A model generated the notes under the pieces. That model saw nothing but the letters and a program-made list of their open reading frames with translations, was not told the origin of the DNA and ran no database searches. A stretch of DNA of 64,000 nt, taken from JBOGXA01 sp050694175. Its GTDB lineage: Bacteria; Actinomycetota; CADDZG01; WHSQ01. Below are positions 1 through 7,853 of this stretch, in pieces (the first letter of the stretch is position 1; each line of letters starts with the position of its first letter). A program made the position numbers and the translations under genes. Where the stretch lies: contig JBOGXA010000016.1 in the NCBI GenBank assembly GCA_050694175.1, positions 1-64,000 of the forward strand. Direction: 5' to 3'.

Positions 1-481
1 GGACTGCCTCCTCGAGATGAAGGATCGCGGCGGTGGCCTCGCGTTGCTTGCGTGGTGGCGTGGTGTCGAGCGGATCCTCCTCGGTCTTCACCGGTCCGCC
101 GGTGCGCGCGTATAGGGCAGCGTTGCTCTGCGCCACGAACCGCTGTACCCCCACAGCCTGTCCGGCCGACAGCAGGTGATCCGTTCCTTCCCTCCGCAGG
201 CGGTTGGTCATTTCGATGCGTTGCTTGAGGCCCCGGAAGCCCTTCCCCGCAAGAGCAGTCAGCTGATGGATGATTACGTCCGGCTTCGCCCTACCCACGG
301 CGTCCGCGACCTGATCGGGATTAAGCGCGTCCGCCACCACCGGCACCGCGCCCAGCTCACGGAGCATTGCCTGCTTCGACTCGCTACGCGTCATGCCATG
401 AACCTCATGACCATTGGCAACCAGACGTGGGACCAGCTGCCTTCCGATCGCCCCCGTCGCTCCTGCGACAAACACTCTCAT
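1..481 (-). CDS. NAD(P)-dependent epimerase/dehydratase family protein (partial, C-terminus beyond window)
   Basis: About 160 N-terminal codons of an extended-SDR or NmrA-like nucleotide-sugar epimerase/reductase; the C-terminal part lies outside the window. The protein opens with MRVFVAGATGAIGRQLV, the GxxGxxG Rossmann loop that binds NAD(P). It continues with HEVHGMTRS (end of beta2, where cofactor selectivity is set) and later HQLTAL and FVAQSNAALYA, the usual positions of the substrate-pocket strands. Two in-frame ATGs exist (481 and 484). GAAAGGAG ends 6 bases before 481 and only 3 before 484, so 481 is preferred. The neighbour at 569-1102 is on the same strand. Substrate unknown. Confidence 0.85.
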   Translation of the reverse strand, partial: MRVFVAGATGAIGRQLVPRLVANGHEVHGMTRSESKQAMLRELGAVPVVADALNPDQVADAVGRAKPDVIIHQLTALAGKGFRGLKQRIEMTNRLRREGTDHLLSAGQAVGVQRFVAQSNAALYARTGGPVKTEEDPLDTTPPRKQREATAAILHLEEAV

Positions 482-568
482 CATCAACTCCTTTCATCGA
501 GGATTCCTCTACTCGACAAAGACAAGATGGCGGGCCCGGCTGTGACAGCTCCGAGGGCCCGGACGCGG

Positions 569-1102
569 TCACGACGCCGGGTGGTAGGTGAGCAGCACTA
601 CCCCTGAGTCGAACCGCTTCACGTCGTCGAGCTCGAGTCGCACCGTTCCGCGGTCGCCGAGCACGTGGACGTTGCCGTCCCCCCAGACGAGCGGGTTCAC
701 GTAGACCTCGAACTCGTCGATCAGGCCTTTTTCTGCGAGCGCGTACGCGAACTCGCCGCTTCCGTGCATGAACAGGTCACCGCCGACCTCCTCCTTCAGC
801 TTCGGGATCGAGTCCCCGAGGTCCCCCTCGAGGAGGGTTGCGTTCCACTCGAGATCGCCGGACAGGGTGTTGGACCCGACGTACTTCGGCATCGGGTTGA
901 CCATGTCCGCCCACTTGCCCGACTGGCTCGGCCAATATCCCGCCAGCCCCTCGTAGGTCTTCCGGCCCAGCACCAGCCCGCTGGATCTCTCCTGACGCTC
1001 GAACGAGTAGTCGCCGTGGTCTCCGTCCGCCTGCACCCACTCGCCAACGGGGTCTATTACACCGTCCACGGTGGCCTGAGTGGTCGCGATCAGCTTGCCC
1101 AT
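569..1102 (-). CDS. Dihydrofolate reductase-family protein (RibD C-terminal domain)
   Basis: 177 residues, the full length of the small stand-alone RibD_C/DHFR-like reductases common in actinobacteria. The N-terminus MGKLIATTQATVDGVI matches the conserved first strand with the T-x-DG turn, and SGLVLGRKTYEGLAGYWP is the nucleotide-binding GRxTY helix. The C-terminal RLELDDVKRFDSGVVLLTY is the last strand pair of the fold. These proteins bind NADPH, but substrates are mostly unknown, so neither folate nor riboflavin synthesis should be assumed. The gene is divergent from the DGPF/ECF42 operon; such reductases are often found near DGPF genes. Confidence 0.85.
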   Translation of the reverse strand: MGKLIATTQATVDGVIDPVGEWVQADGDHGDYSFERQERSSGLVLGRKTYEGLAGYWPSQSGKWADMVNPMPKYVGSNTLSGDLEWNATLLEGDLGDSIPKLKEEVGGDLFMHGSGEFAYALAEKGLIDEFEVYVNPLVWGDGNVHVLGDRGTVRLELDDVKRFDSGVVLLTYHPAS

Positions 1103-1335
1103 CTCGGATCTCCTTTGCTCGCGGGCGCTCCCTCTCAGCGCCCTCTACCCATGAGGCGGACTGGGAGGATTCATCGTCTTTCGGACCCTATTGGCGCGAG
1201 CCCCGCGGCGCCGCACAGCGGGTTGTGGCCCCGACCGGGCGAGTGGAAGTAAGGCCTCGTGGGGCTAATACAAACGCGATTCTCGGGACCAATGGGGGAC
1301 ACGCTTGAAATTCGGGTCAGTTTCTACCGAAGCTG

Positions 1336-1362
1336 TGTCGATTTGGAGGTCGCCCGTCCGTA
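1336..1362 (+). promoter_or_regulatory. Candidate ECF42-type promoter of the DGPF/sigma operon
   Basis: TGTCGA (1336-1341) is followed after 17 bases by CGTA (1359-1362), 51 bases before the DGPF start codon. The same TGTCGA-N17-CGT arrangement lies upstream of the second DGPF/ECF operon (48861-48887). From memory, published work on ECF42 sigma factors describes a TGTCGA -35 and a CG[AT]C -10 element; here the last base of the -10 deviates. This suggests autoregulation. The rest of the 310-base divergent gap (1103-1412) shows only an AGGAGGA ribosome site at 1399-1405. Confidence 0.55.
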
Positions 1363-1412
1363 GTAAAGACGAGCGGCGGGACTAGCCCGCCAAGCACAGG
1401 AGGAATCCGCAC

Positions 1413-1778
1413 ATGGCGAAGTACCTGTTGTCACTCCACAGCGTCGAGGGCGAGGCGGGCCCATCGATGACCGACGAAGACATGCAGCAGTACATGAAGC
1501 AGATCAGCGTTCTCGAGGATGAGATGAGGTCTGCGGGCGCGTGGGTCTTCGGCGGTGCCTTGCACGGTCCCGACACAGCCACTGTTGTTCGTGAGTCCGG
1601 CGGCGAGGTGCTGACGACCGATGGCCCCTTCGCGGAGTCGCGGGAGCATCTCGGCGGGTTCTACCTAATTGAGGCTACGGATCTCGACGCGGCGCTCGCT
1701 TGGGCCTCGAAAGTCACGGCTATCGTCCGCAAGCCGATTGAGGTCCGGCCGTTCCGGGCGGTCTCGGGGGAGCACTAA
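1413..1778 (+). CDS. YCII-related DGPF-domain protein, partner of ECF42 sigma factor
   Basis: A 121-residue YciI-like/DGPF protein. The start MAKYLLSLHS is the ferredoxin-like first strand and TTDGPFAESREHLGGFY carries the diagnostic DGPF motif. The fold is a small alpha-beta barrel dimer with a conserved His/Asp pocket; no enzymatic activity is firmly known. The stop codon is three bases before the TTG start of the sigma gene, so the two are almost certainly co-translated. Genes of this type are the hallmark neighbours and presumed targets of ECF42 sigma factors. A strong AGGAGGA precedes the ATG. A second copy of the pair is at 48942-50592. Confidence 0.92.
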   Translation: MAKYLLSLHSVEGEAGPSMTDEDMQQYMKQISVLEDEMRSAGAWVFGGALHGPDTATVVRESGGEVLTTDGPFAESREHLGGFYLIEATDLDAALAWASKVTAIVRKPIEVRPFRAVSGEH

Positions 1779-1781
1779 CGT

Positions 1782-3026
1782 TTGAGGGAGGGCGACGCGG
1801 TACCGCAGCTGAACGAGGCCGAGATATCGGAGATATTTCGTGAGGAGTACGGCCGATGCGTGGCCGGCCTGATCCGTGTCTTCGGTGACATCGACGTCGC
1901 CGAGGACGCGGTGCAGGAGGCGTTCGCGGTTGCCTTACGCAAATGGCCGGGGGAGGGCTTCCCTCCCAATCCGGGCGGCTGGATCACGACGACTGCGCGC
2001 AATCGTGCCATCGATCGTCTAAACCGCGAGTCGCGGGGACGGGAATTGCTCAGCGAGGCGGCGTTGATCTCGCGTGGCATCGAGGCTAATGACATGCCTG
2101 AGGAGGTGGAACCCATTCAGGATGATCGCCTTCGCCTCATCTTCACTTGCTGCAACCCCGCACTCTCTACGGAAGCGCAGGTGGCGCTGACTCTGCGCCT
2201 GCTCGGCGGTCTGTCGACCAGTGAGGTGGCCCGCGCCTTTCTCGTTGCGGAGCCCACCATGGCCCAACGCCTAGTGCGTGCGAAACACAAGATCAAGGCG
2301 GCTCGGATCCCCTACCGGGTGCCCGAGGATCACGAGCTGCCGGCCCGCCTCCGTCCCGTACTCGCCGTCGTTTACCTCGTTTACAACGCGGGGCTGAACG
2401 ACTCAGACGATCCGGGTCTCAGCTCGGAAGCCATTCGATTAGCCCGCATTCTCGCGTCGCTCATGCCCGACGAACCGGAAGTTGCAGGATTGTTGGCTCT
2501 GTTACTTCTCACGGAATCCCGTCGGTCGTCGCGGACGCGATCTGATGCGTCCCTGGTGCTGCTCAGCGAGCAGGATCGGACGCAGTGGGATAGAGCCTTG
2601 ATCGAGGAAGGCCAAGCGATAGTCCGACGATGCTTGCGTCGCAACCAACCGGGTCCGTATCAGCTCCAAGCGGCCATCAACGCTGTGCATGCCGACGCGC
2701 CTACATTCGCAGCGACGGATTGGTCGCAGATCGTCGCCCTGTACGACCAGTTGCTGGCGATCGCCCCGACTCCGGTCGTCGCCCTCAACCGCGCCGTCGC
2801 CATCGGCGAGATAAATGGCGCGGCGACTGCCTTGGCCTTGGTAGAAGAGTTGGACTTGGACGACTACTACCCATTCCACGCCGTACGAGCGGATCTGCTT
2901 CGACGAGTGGGCCGTGATAGCGAGGCCGCAGACGCTTATGAGCGGGCCGCTGCCTCGGCTTCGACCGAGGCCGAGCGAAAATTCCTGAGGAGCGGTGGAC
3001 GTGCGTCACGCGGGACCGATCGGTAA
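1782..3026 (+). CDS. RNA polymerase ECF sigma factor, ECF42-like with C-terminal TPR-like extension
   Basis: 414 residues, about twice a normal ECF sigma factor. Residues 15-80 are sigma2 (DVAEDAVQEAFAVALRKWP, then GGWITTTARNRAIDRLNR). Residues 120-180 are sigma4 (TCCNPALSTEAQVALTLR, VAEPTMAQRLVRAKHKI). The remaining 230 residues are the DUF6596/TPR-like extension typical of ECF42, including VLAVVYLVYNAGL and ALNRAVA. No anti-sigma gene is present; in this group the extension itself is thought to control activity. The start is TTG four bases after the DGPF stop. The protein resembles the 49318-50592 sigma factor throughout, implying paralogous modules. Confidence 0.92.
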   Translation: MREGDAVPQLNEAEISEIFREEYGRCVAGLIRVFGDIDVAEDAVQEAFAVALRKWPGEGFPPNPGGWITTTARNRAIDRLNRESRGRELLSEAALISRGIEANDMPEEVEPIQDDRLRLIFTCCNPALSTEAQVALTLRLLGGLSTSEVARAFLVAEPTMAQRLVRAKHKIKAARIPYRVPEDHELPARLRPVLAVVYLVYNAGLNDSDDPGLSSEAIRLARILASLMPDEPEVAGLLALLLLTESRRSSRTRSDASLVLLSEQDRTQWDRALIEEGQAIVRRCLRRNQPGPYQLQAAINAVHADAPTFAATDWSQIVALYDQLLAIAPTPVVALNRAVAIGEINGAATALALVEELDLDDYYPFHAVRADLLRRVGRDSEAADAYERAAASASTEAERKFLRSGGRASRGTDR

Positions 3027-3355
3027 TGGCTTACGACGAGGAATTGGCCGCGCGAGTGAGGGAGATCCTCGAGGAACGAGTCGAGCCTGGCCAGAGAAAG
3101 ATGTTTGGCGGGATCGCGTTCATGGTCAACGGCCACATGTGCTGTGGTGTCATCAAAGAGGATCTGGTCCTGCGTCTTAGCCCGGACGTAGCGGATAAGG
3201 CCCTAGAGGATCCGAACGTGCGTCCGATGGACTTCACGGGACGGCCCATGAAGGGCTTCGTGTTCGTCTCAGATGAGGGGACTAGGACCGAGGCCAGGCT
3301 GCGCCGTCACCTAAGGTCCGCACTCGAATTCGTGGAGACTCTGCCACCCAAGTAG
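3026..3355 (+). CDS. TfoX/Sxy N-terminal domain protein
   Basis: 109 residues made only of the TfoX N-terminal domain. MFGGIAFMVNGHMCCGVI is the characteristic glycine-rich strand pair and PMKGFVFV the second conserved block. In Proteobacteria the domain belongs to a competence regulator, but stand-alone actinobacterial copies have no proven role. The ATG overlaps the last base of the sigma-factor TAA (TAATG), so the gene is translationally coupled to the ECF operon. The companion operon at 49 kb lacks this third gene. Confidence 0.88.
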   Translation: MAYDEELAARVREILEERVEPGQRKMFGGIAFMVNGHMCCGVIKEDLVLRLSPDVADKALEDPNVRPMDFTGRPMKGFVFVSDEGTRTEARLRRHLRSALEFVETLPPK

Positions 3356-3480
3356 GAAAGTCTTCCCTCGGCCCTGCCCCTTGGGTTCGAAGACTCCAGG
3401 TCAAGGAACATTCGCTGATTCTCGGGCAGGCGATCGTGCTTCTATTCAACCCGACATCCGCACTACGCGAAGGAGGCTGG

Positions 3481-3726
3481 ATGCAGCCATCTCGAATCCA
3501 CCACGTTGGCTTGCCGGTCTCAGATCTCGATCTCAGCGTCGCGTGGTACCGCGAGGCGCTCGGACTGACGCACGACTCCACCGAGCTGCTCTTCATCGAG
3601 CCCTTCGATTTTCCACAGGATGAGATCGCGTTGTGCGTCGAGGAATCCGTGGAGGGTCTCGACCTCAGGCGCTGCGACTGGCCGTTCCGCGATTATGCGG
3701 CTCGCTCCTTCCTGTACGCGGTCTGA
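3481..3726 (+). pseudogene. Truncated VOC (glyoxalase/bleomycin-resistance) family gene
   Basis: The first 40 residues are a clear VOC half-module: IHHVGLPVSDLDLSVAWY with the metal-ligand His near the start, then REALGL. After about residue 45 the similarity fades, and the frame closes at 81 residues with YAARSFLYAV, far shorter than the 120-140 residues of a complete VOC protein. The tRNA 3'-half at 3727 begins directly after the stop codon region. I read this as a gene truncated by recombination at that site. An AAGGAGG precedes the ATG, so the fragment could still be translated. Confidence 0.65.
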
Positions 3727-3773
3727 CTGTAATAATCCGTTGGTCGCTGGTTCGAGTCCAGCCAGCCTCACCG
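3727..3773 (+). other. tRNA 3'-half fragment A (anticodon loop to acceptor end)
   Basis: The sequence starts with an anticodon-loop-like CTGTAAT and continues with a T-arm whose stem GCTGG (3746-3750) pairs with CCAGC (3758-3762) around TTCGAGT. Acceptor strand CAGCCTC, discriminator A and CC follow. No D-arm or 5' acceptor half sits at the correct distance upstream, so this is not a functional tRNA. The antisense reading gives the GLEPAT-type peptide typical of tRNA 3' ends. Its acceptor differs from fragments B-D, so it comes from a different tRNA. It lies between a truncated VOC gene and the MDR gene. Confidence 0.7.
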
Positions 3774-3790
3774 ATGCAGGGGATTTTCGA

Positions 3791-5017
3791 ATGAGAGCAG
3801 TCATCCAGGATCGTTACGGAGCTCCAGAGGACGCACTACACGTCGTCGACGACCTCGAACGACCGACAGCTAATGAGGACGAGGTCCTCGTCAAGGTCCA
3901 CGCCTCGACCGTCACCCGCGGCGAAGCGATGGGCGTGCGCTTCAAGGAGTACCGCTTTACGCGCGTCTTCGTCGGCATCCGCCGCCCACGACGACCGATC
4001 TGCGGCATGGAGTTCGCGGGTCGCGTCGAGGAGGTCGGACCTGCCGTATCCGGATTCAAGGTCGGCGATAAGGTGTTCGGCATCGACAACGCTACGTGCG
4101 CCGAATACGGTGCCGTCGGTGAGAACCGGGCGATCCAACGCAAGCCCGCGGGTCTGAGCTTCGAAGAGGCAGCAGCGATTCCCGACGGAGCCCTGCTGGC
4201 GCTTACCTGTCTGAAGCCTGCATACCCGCTCGAGGGAAAGAGTGTCCTCGTCTACGGCGCCGCCGGCTCTGTTGGAACAGCGGCGGTCCAGCTGCTTACG
4301 CAGCACTTCAACGCCGCCTCTGTGACCGCGGTGTGCGACACGAAAGACGTCGAGCTCGTCAGGGGGCTGGGTGCCCACCACGTAATCGATCGTCTCAACG
4401 AAGACTTCACCAAGAATGGGAAGACCTACGACGTGATCTTCGACGCGGTGGGTAAGCACTCGTTCCGCCTTTGCCGCCATTCGTTGACACCCCGCGGCAT
4501 CTACGTCTCGATGGATCTCGGCTACGGCTACCATCTGCCGTTCCTCGGTCTCATCACCAAGTTGTTTGGAAAGAAGCGCGCAGCAGTCGGCATCGGCCGC
4601 TATCGCAAAGAAGATCTGGGGCTCATTAAGGATTTGGTCGAAGCAGGAAAGTACCGACCGGTGATCGACTGCACGTACTCGATGGACGAGTACGTCGAAG
4701 CAGTGACTTACGTAGAGTCCGGCCAGAAGACCGGCAGTGTTGTCATCCGCGTTGCCGGCGTGGAACGGTTGGGCGGCCGATCTGAGCGGGCTCAACATTT
4801 TCGGCGGATGGGTGAAGGAGGGATCGGAGCATGCCTGGCTTCACGGATGCTTTGCGGGGATACGCCTTCCCCGTCCACAAGCGAGACAATTTCAAGTCTC
4901 GTTACTGCGGCCTCGACGGCAGGGTGTCCTTCGCGAACTGGAGCCGCCCTTACAACGCAGGGTCGGCGGTTCGAACCCGTCACCGCCCACAGCTTTACGG
5001 TCATTCCTGCTGACTAG
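3791..5017 (+). CDS. MDR-family NAD(P)-dependent quinone oxidoreductase/alcohol dehydrogenase, C-terminally extended
   Basis: Medium-chain dehydrogenase/reductase without zinc ligands. The N-terminal GroES-like domain has CGMEFAGRVEEVG and the coenzyme domain has VLVYGAAGSVGTAAVQL, followed by YDVIFDAVGK. The family C-terminus is SGQKTGSVVIRV near base 4756, giving about 322 residues. Here the frame instead stays open for another 86 codons of unrelated sequence through tRNA fragment B to TAG at 5017. Together with the mirror-image extension of the convergent cyclase, this indicates that the natural stop was lost at a recombination junction. The ATG at 3791 is the family start; open frame upstream of it is not family sequence. 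Confidence 0.85.
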   Translation: MRAVIQDRYGAPEDALHVVDDLERPTANEDEVLVKVHASTVTRGEAMGVRFKEYRFTRVFVGIRRPRRPICGMEFAGRVEEVGPAVSGFKVGDKVFGIDNATCAEYGAVGENRAIQRKPAGLSFEEAAAIPDGALLALTCLKPAYPLEGKSVLVYGAAGSVGTAAVQLLTQHFNAASVTAVCDTKDVELVRGLGAHHVIDRLNEDFTKNGKTYDVIFDAVGKHSFRLCRHSLTPRGIYVSMDLGYGYHLPFLGLITKLFGKKRAAVGIGRYRKEDLGLIKDLVEAGKYRPVIDCTYSMDEYVEAVTYVESGQKTGSVVIRVAGVERLGGRSERAQHFRRMGEGGIGACLASRMLCGDTPSPSTSETISSLVTAASTAGCPSRTGAALTTQGRRFEPVTAHSFTVIPAD

Positions 5018-6199
5018 CCGCCAGGTCTCCACCTGGCCCTTGCCTTTCACATCGACGAGCCCGAGCGGCTCGGTTACGAAGTCGTCGCGCAGCAGCTCCC
5101 AGGTCGAGCGCGTGATCTGGATCTGGTCCGACGTCCCGTGCGACTCCATGCGGCTCGCCATATTCACCGTGTCGCCCCAGAGGTCGTAGAGGAAGCGGCG
5201 GCGTCCGATCACGCCCGCCACGACCGGGCCGGAGCTGATCCCGATCCGGAGCCGGAGGTCGCTCTCCGGGAGGGCTGCGCGAGCGCAGTCTTGCAGTTTG
5301 AGCGCGAGATCGGCGAGCGCGTGCGCGTGGTCGGCCCGGGGCTGGGGAACTCCCGCCGCGACCATGTAGCAGTCGCCGATCGTCTTGATCTTTTCGACCT
5401 CGTAATGGTCGACGAGCTCGTCAAACGCCGTGAACAAACGATCGAGTATCCCCACCACATCGCGCGCCTCGAGTTGGCTTGCAAGCGGAGTGAAATCGAC
5501 GACGTCCGCAAAGAGGATGCTGGCCTCGTCGAAGTCGTCTGCGATCGCGTAAGGCTCGGCCTGCAGGCGCTGGGCGATCTCCTCGGGAAGGATGTTCATC
5601 AGGAGCGCCTCGACGCGCGCCTGTGCAGCGTCTCGTTCCCGTGCGAAAGACACCAGCACCATCATCGCCACAAGCGACACCGCGACGATATTGAGGACGT
5701 CGAAGGTCCTCACGAAGCCTTCGGGCAGGTTGGCACCGTCCGGACGCACGACCTCGGAGAAAGCCAGCACGAGCACGACGGTGGAGACAAAGGCCGCGAA
5801 CCACGGCCAGGCGCGCCCGGGTCGGTCGAAAGCGACCGCGCCGAACGGTGCGAGGAGCGACCACAGGACCACGGAGCTGGAGTCGTTGAGGCCGCCGAGC
5901 ATGATCGTGCCGAGCGCGGGCGCGACGAGGATGAGAAGGAACTGCGCCGTCCGGAAGAATCCGAAGTTTCGGTTCCGGGCGAAGACGGCGAGGCTGATGA
6001 TCGATCCGGTGACATAGGCCCACGGCGTGAGCGCGACCGCCTCCTCACCAACAAGCCAGTACAGGAATCCCCAAAGGAACCCGGCCGGGAGGATGAGGAG
6101 CGCGATCCCGACGAGCAGGCGTTTGCGAAAGCGCAGGTCCGACGAGTCGGCCTCGTCGGCCCCGATCGAAAGGAGATGGTCTCGCAGGTCCGCGATCAT
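4892..6199 (-). CDS. Membrane-bound class III adenylate cyclase, C-terminus running into tRNA fragment
   Basis: 435 residues. The first 185 hold about six hydrophobic segments (for example LLVGIALLILPAGFLWGFLY). The HAMP-free linker AQARVEALLMNILPEEIA leads to a class III cyclase domain at roughly 200-390. It has metal Asp in ILFADVVDFT and in IKTIGDCY, the adenine-selecting Lys in KTIGD, the second selector Asp in LWGDTVNMASR, and the transition-state Asn/Arg in the same motif. All catalytic residues are present, so cAMP synthesis is expected. Family sequence ends near VETWRLVSR; the last 30 residues are antisense tRNA fragment B. No strong ribosome site precedes the ATG at 6199. Confidence 0.88.
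   Translation of the reverse strand: MIADLRDHLLSIGADEADSSDLRFRKRLLVGIALLILPAGFLWGFLYWLVGEEAVALTPWAYVTGSIISLAVFARNRNFGFFRTAQFLLILVAPALGTIMLGGLNDSSSVVLWSLLAPFGAVAFDRPGRAWPWFAAFVSTVVLVLAFSEVVRPDGANLPEGFVRTFDVLNIVAVSLVAMMVLVSFARERDAAQARVEALLMNILPEEIAQRLQAEPYAIADDFDEASILFADVVDFTPLASQLEARDVVGILDRLFTAFDELVDHYEVEKIKTIGDCYMVAAGVPQPRADHAHALADLALKLQDCARAALPESDLRLRIGISSGPVVAGVIGRRRFLYDLWGDTVNMASRMESHGTSDQIQITRSTWELLRDDFVTEPLGLVDVKGKGQVETWRLVSRNDRKAVGGDGFEPPTLRCKGGSSSRRTPCRRGRSNET
4946..4991 (+). other. tRNA-Val-like 3'-half fragment B
   Basis: CTTACAA (anticodon loop, anticodon TAC) is followed by CGCAG and a T-arm with stem GGCGG (4965-4969) / CCGTC (4977-4981) around TTCGAAC. Acceptor strand ACCGCCC, discriminator A and CA follow. 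The expected 5' anticodon-stem strand CTGCG is absent, so homology begins at the anticodon loop, a classic integrase crossover site. It shares the anticodon region and acceptor with fragment C. Both the MDR gene (+) and the cyclase gene (-) read through it. Confidence 0.75.
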
Positions 6200-6420
6200 G
6201 ACGGGCGAACGTAGTCGACGGAGCCATTCATGCTGACGATTTTCGCAGCGTCTGCGATGCGTTTGGTTCCCCCCCTGGTATTTATCCGGGTGCGGGGAAC
6301 CGCGAGGGGACCGCGGACCGAAACAATTCAGGGCAATCGACGGCAATGTTGAGCGATTCGAATCAGGCGGCTGAACTGAACAAAATGTAGATTTCCCCTG
6401 GTCACGCGTTTGTGCGTGTC

Positions 6421-6467
6421 TTCTCTTACAACGCAGGGGTCGCTGGTTCGAACCCAGCACCGCCCAC
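6421..6467 (+). other. tRNA-Val-like 3'-half fragment C
   Basis: CTTACAA (anticodon TAC), CGCAG, variable loop GGGTC, T-arm GCTGG (6442-6446) / CCAGC (6454-6458) around TTCGAAC, acceptor ACCGCCC and discriminator A together make a perfect 3' half of tRNA-Val. The CTGCG needed to close the anticodon stem is missing upstream, so it is not a tRNA gene. It lies in the 470-base gap between the cyclase start (6199) and the monooxygenase (6672). The rest of that gap holds only the promoter described next. Confidence 0.78.
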
Positions 6468-6612
6468 GTTGGGCTTGTTTCGCGAAGCACGTCGTGCCTC
6501 TCGGAGACACTTCTGGTGATGGTTCCTCAACGTTCTCCGGGAGGTTGACATCCGTGCATATATTTCTCCGCGATTGTCGCGGTTGCCGAGACGGCCGCTG
6601 AGGACTCGCACG

Positions 6613-6644
6613 TTGACTTGGAAAGAGGCCCCCTCATATATATA
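6613..6644 (+). promoter_or_regulatory. Sigma70-type promoter of the monooxygenase-E1 operon
   Basis: TTGACT (6613-6618) is separated by 18 bases from TATATATA (6637-6644), unusually AT-rich for this GC-rich window. The predicted transcript would begin about 20 bases before the ATG at 6672, close to GGAGGT at 6663. It lies 145 bases downstream of tRNA fragment C, so the operon appears to carry its own housekeeping promoter inside the inserted module. Confidence 0.55.
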
Positions 6645-6671
6645 GGGCCACCCTTTGTGTACGGAGGTGCC

Positions 6672-7853
6672 ATGGTCAGTGCTGCCCGCGTTGCCGTCGT
6701 TGGGGGATCGATGGGCGGGCTCACGGCGGCGTTGTGTCTACGAGAGTTGGGGCTCGACGTCACGGTCTACGAGCGTTCGGGCACGGAACTGCAACAGCGC
6801 GGCGCCGGGATCGGGTTGCTACCTGCCACCTACCGTTACTTGGTTGAGCGCGCCCACATCGACCTCGACGAAATCAGCACCTCCACCGCCTGTATCAATT
6901 ATCTGGACCGCGAAGGCCGCGTAATCCATGAGCAGCCTCAGCCCTACCGCTTCAGCAACTGGAACACCATCTACCGGTCGCTGCTGCGCTCCTTTGGGCG
7001 GGACCGCTATTTGCTGGACCACGAGGTAACGGACATCCAGGAGCACGATGGCAAGGTCCACATCACCCTCGCCGACGGCAACGAAGTGGTGGCCGACCTC
7101 GTCGTTTGCGCAGACGGCATCGGGTCCCGCGCCCGCTCCCGCCTGCTGCCTGAGGTCACCTCCGCTTATGCCGGTTACGTGGCCTGGCGTGGTCTCGTGT
7201 CCGAGAAGGACCTCGGTCGAGAAGGGGACGCTCTGCTTGACGCAATCACCTACTACGTCTACGCGAACAGCCACATCCTCGTCTACCCGATCCCCGGGCT
7301 CGACGGCTCGGTCAACGCCGGAGATCGCCTGATTAACTTCGTCTGGTACAGAAACTACTTGGCCGGTAGCGATCGGGACAATCTCATGACCGATTGCGAC
7401 GGCAACCTGCGCGAGGTGTCCCTGCCGCCCGGGGCCGTGCGTCCGGAGTACGTTTCCGAGCTGCGTGCGGTGGCAACCGCCCGCCTACCGGATCTCATCG
7501 CCAAGGTGGTCGTGGCGGCGAAAGAGCCGTTCGTCCAGACGATCCTCGACATCGAGGTGCCTCGGATGGCCTTCGGACGGGTGTGCCTGATCGGTGATGC
7601 AGCTTTTGCCGTCCGGCCTCACGCAGCGGCAGGCACTGCCAAGGCTGCCGCAGATGCCTGGGAGCTTGCCAGGGCGCTGGAGGAGCAGCCGGACATCGAG
7701 AGTGCGCTCCAAACCTGGGAACGACGACAGCTGGACCTCGGCCGGGAGCTGCTCGAGCGGACCCGTCGTATTGGGCGTCGCTCACAGGTCGACTGCAACT
7801 GGTCGCCGGGCGATCCCGAGCTCATCTTTGGCCTCCATGCACCGGGACGCTGA
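6672..7853 (+). CDS. FAD-dependent aromatic monooxygenase (PHBH-fold)
   Basis: 393 residues of the class A flavoprotein hydroxylases. VAVVGGSMGGLTAALCL near the N-terminus is the GxGxxG FAD loop, VCADGIGSRARSRL is the DG motif, and LIGDAAFAVRPHAAAGTAK is the GD motif contacting flavin ribityl and the active site. GYVAWRGLV is typical of the 2,6-dihydroxypyridine/6-hydroxynicotinate hydroxylase branch, suggesting hydroxylation of a heteroaromatic or phenolic ring with NAD(P)H and O2. The start at 6672 follows GGAGGT; the upstream in-frame ATG at 6618 would lie within the promoter. First gene of a five-gene operon. Confidence 0.88.
   Translation: MVSAARVAVVGGSMGGLTAALCLRELGLDVTVYERSGTELQQRGAGIGLLPATYRYLVERAHIDLDEISTSTACINYLDREGRVIHEQPQPYRFSNWNTIYRSLLRSFGRDRYLLDHEVTDIQEHDGKVHITLADGNEVVADLVVCADGIGSRARSRLLPEVTSAYAGYVAWRGLVSEKDLGREGDALLDAITYYVYANSHILVYPIPGLDGSVNAGDRLINFVWYRNYLAGSDRDNLMTDCDGNLREVSLPPGAVRPEYVSELRAVATARLPDLIAKVVVAAKEPFVQTILDIEVPRMAFGRVCLIGDAAFAVRPHAAAGTAKAAADAWELARALEEQPDIESALQTWERRQLDLGRELLERTRRIGRRSQVDCNWSPGDPELIFGLHAPGR

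Noticed and set aside
569..1252. Plus-strand frame of 195 codons at 665-1252
   Set aside because: Shadow of the DHFR-family gene on the opposite strand; no family sequence.
3473..3769. GAGGCTG at 3474-3480 could be the 5' acceptor of a tRNA whose 3' acceptor CAGCCTC is at 3763
   Set aside because: No D-arm or anticodon stem follows it and 280 bases separate the halves; the GAGGCTG is part of the VOC ribosome-site region. An intron-containing tRNA is not supported.
5138..6214. Long plus-strand frame of 358 codons
   Set aside because: Antisense of the cyclase domain; composition dominated by Arg, Glu and Asp from codon-position shadowing.
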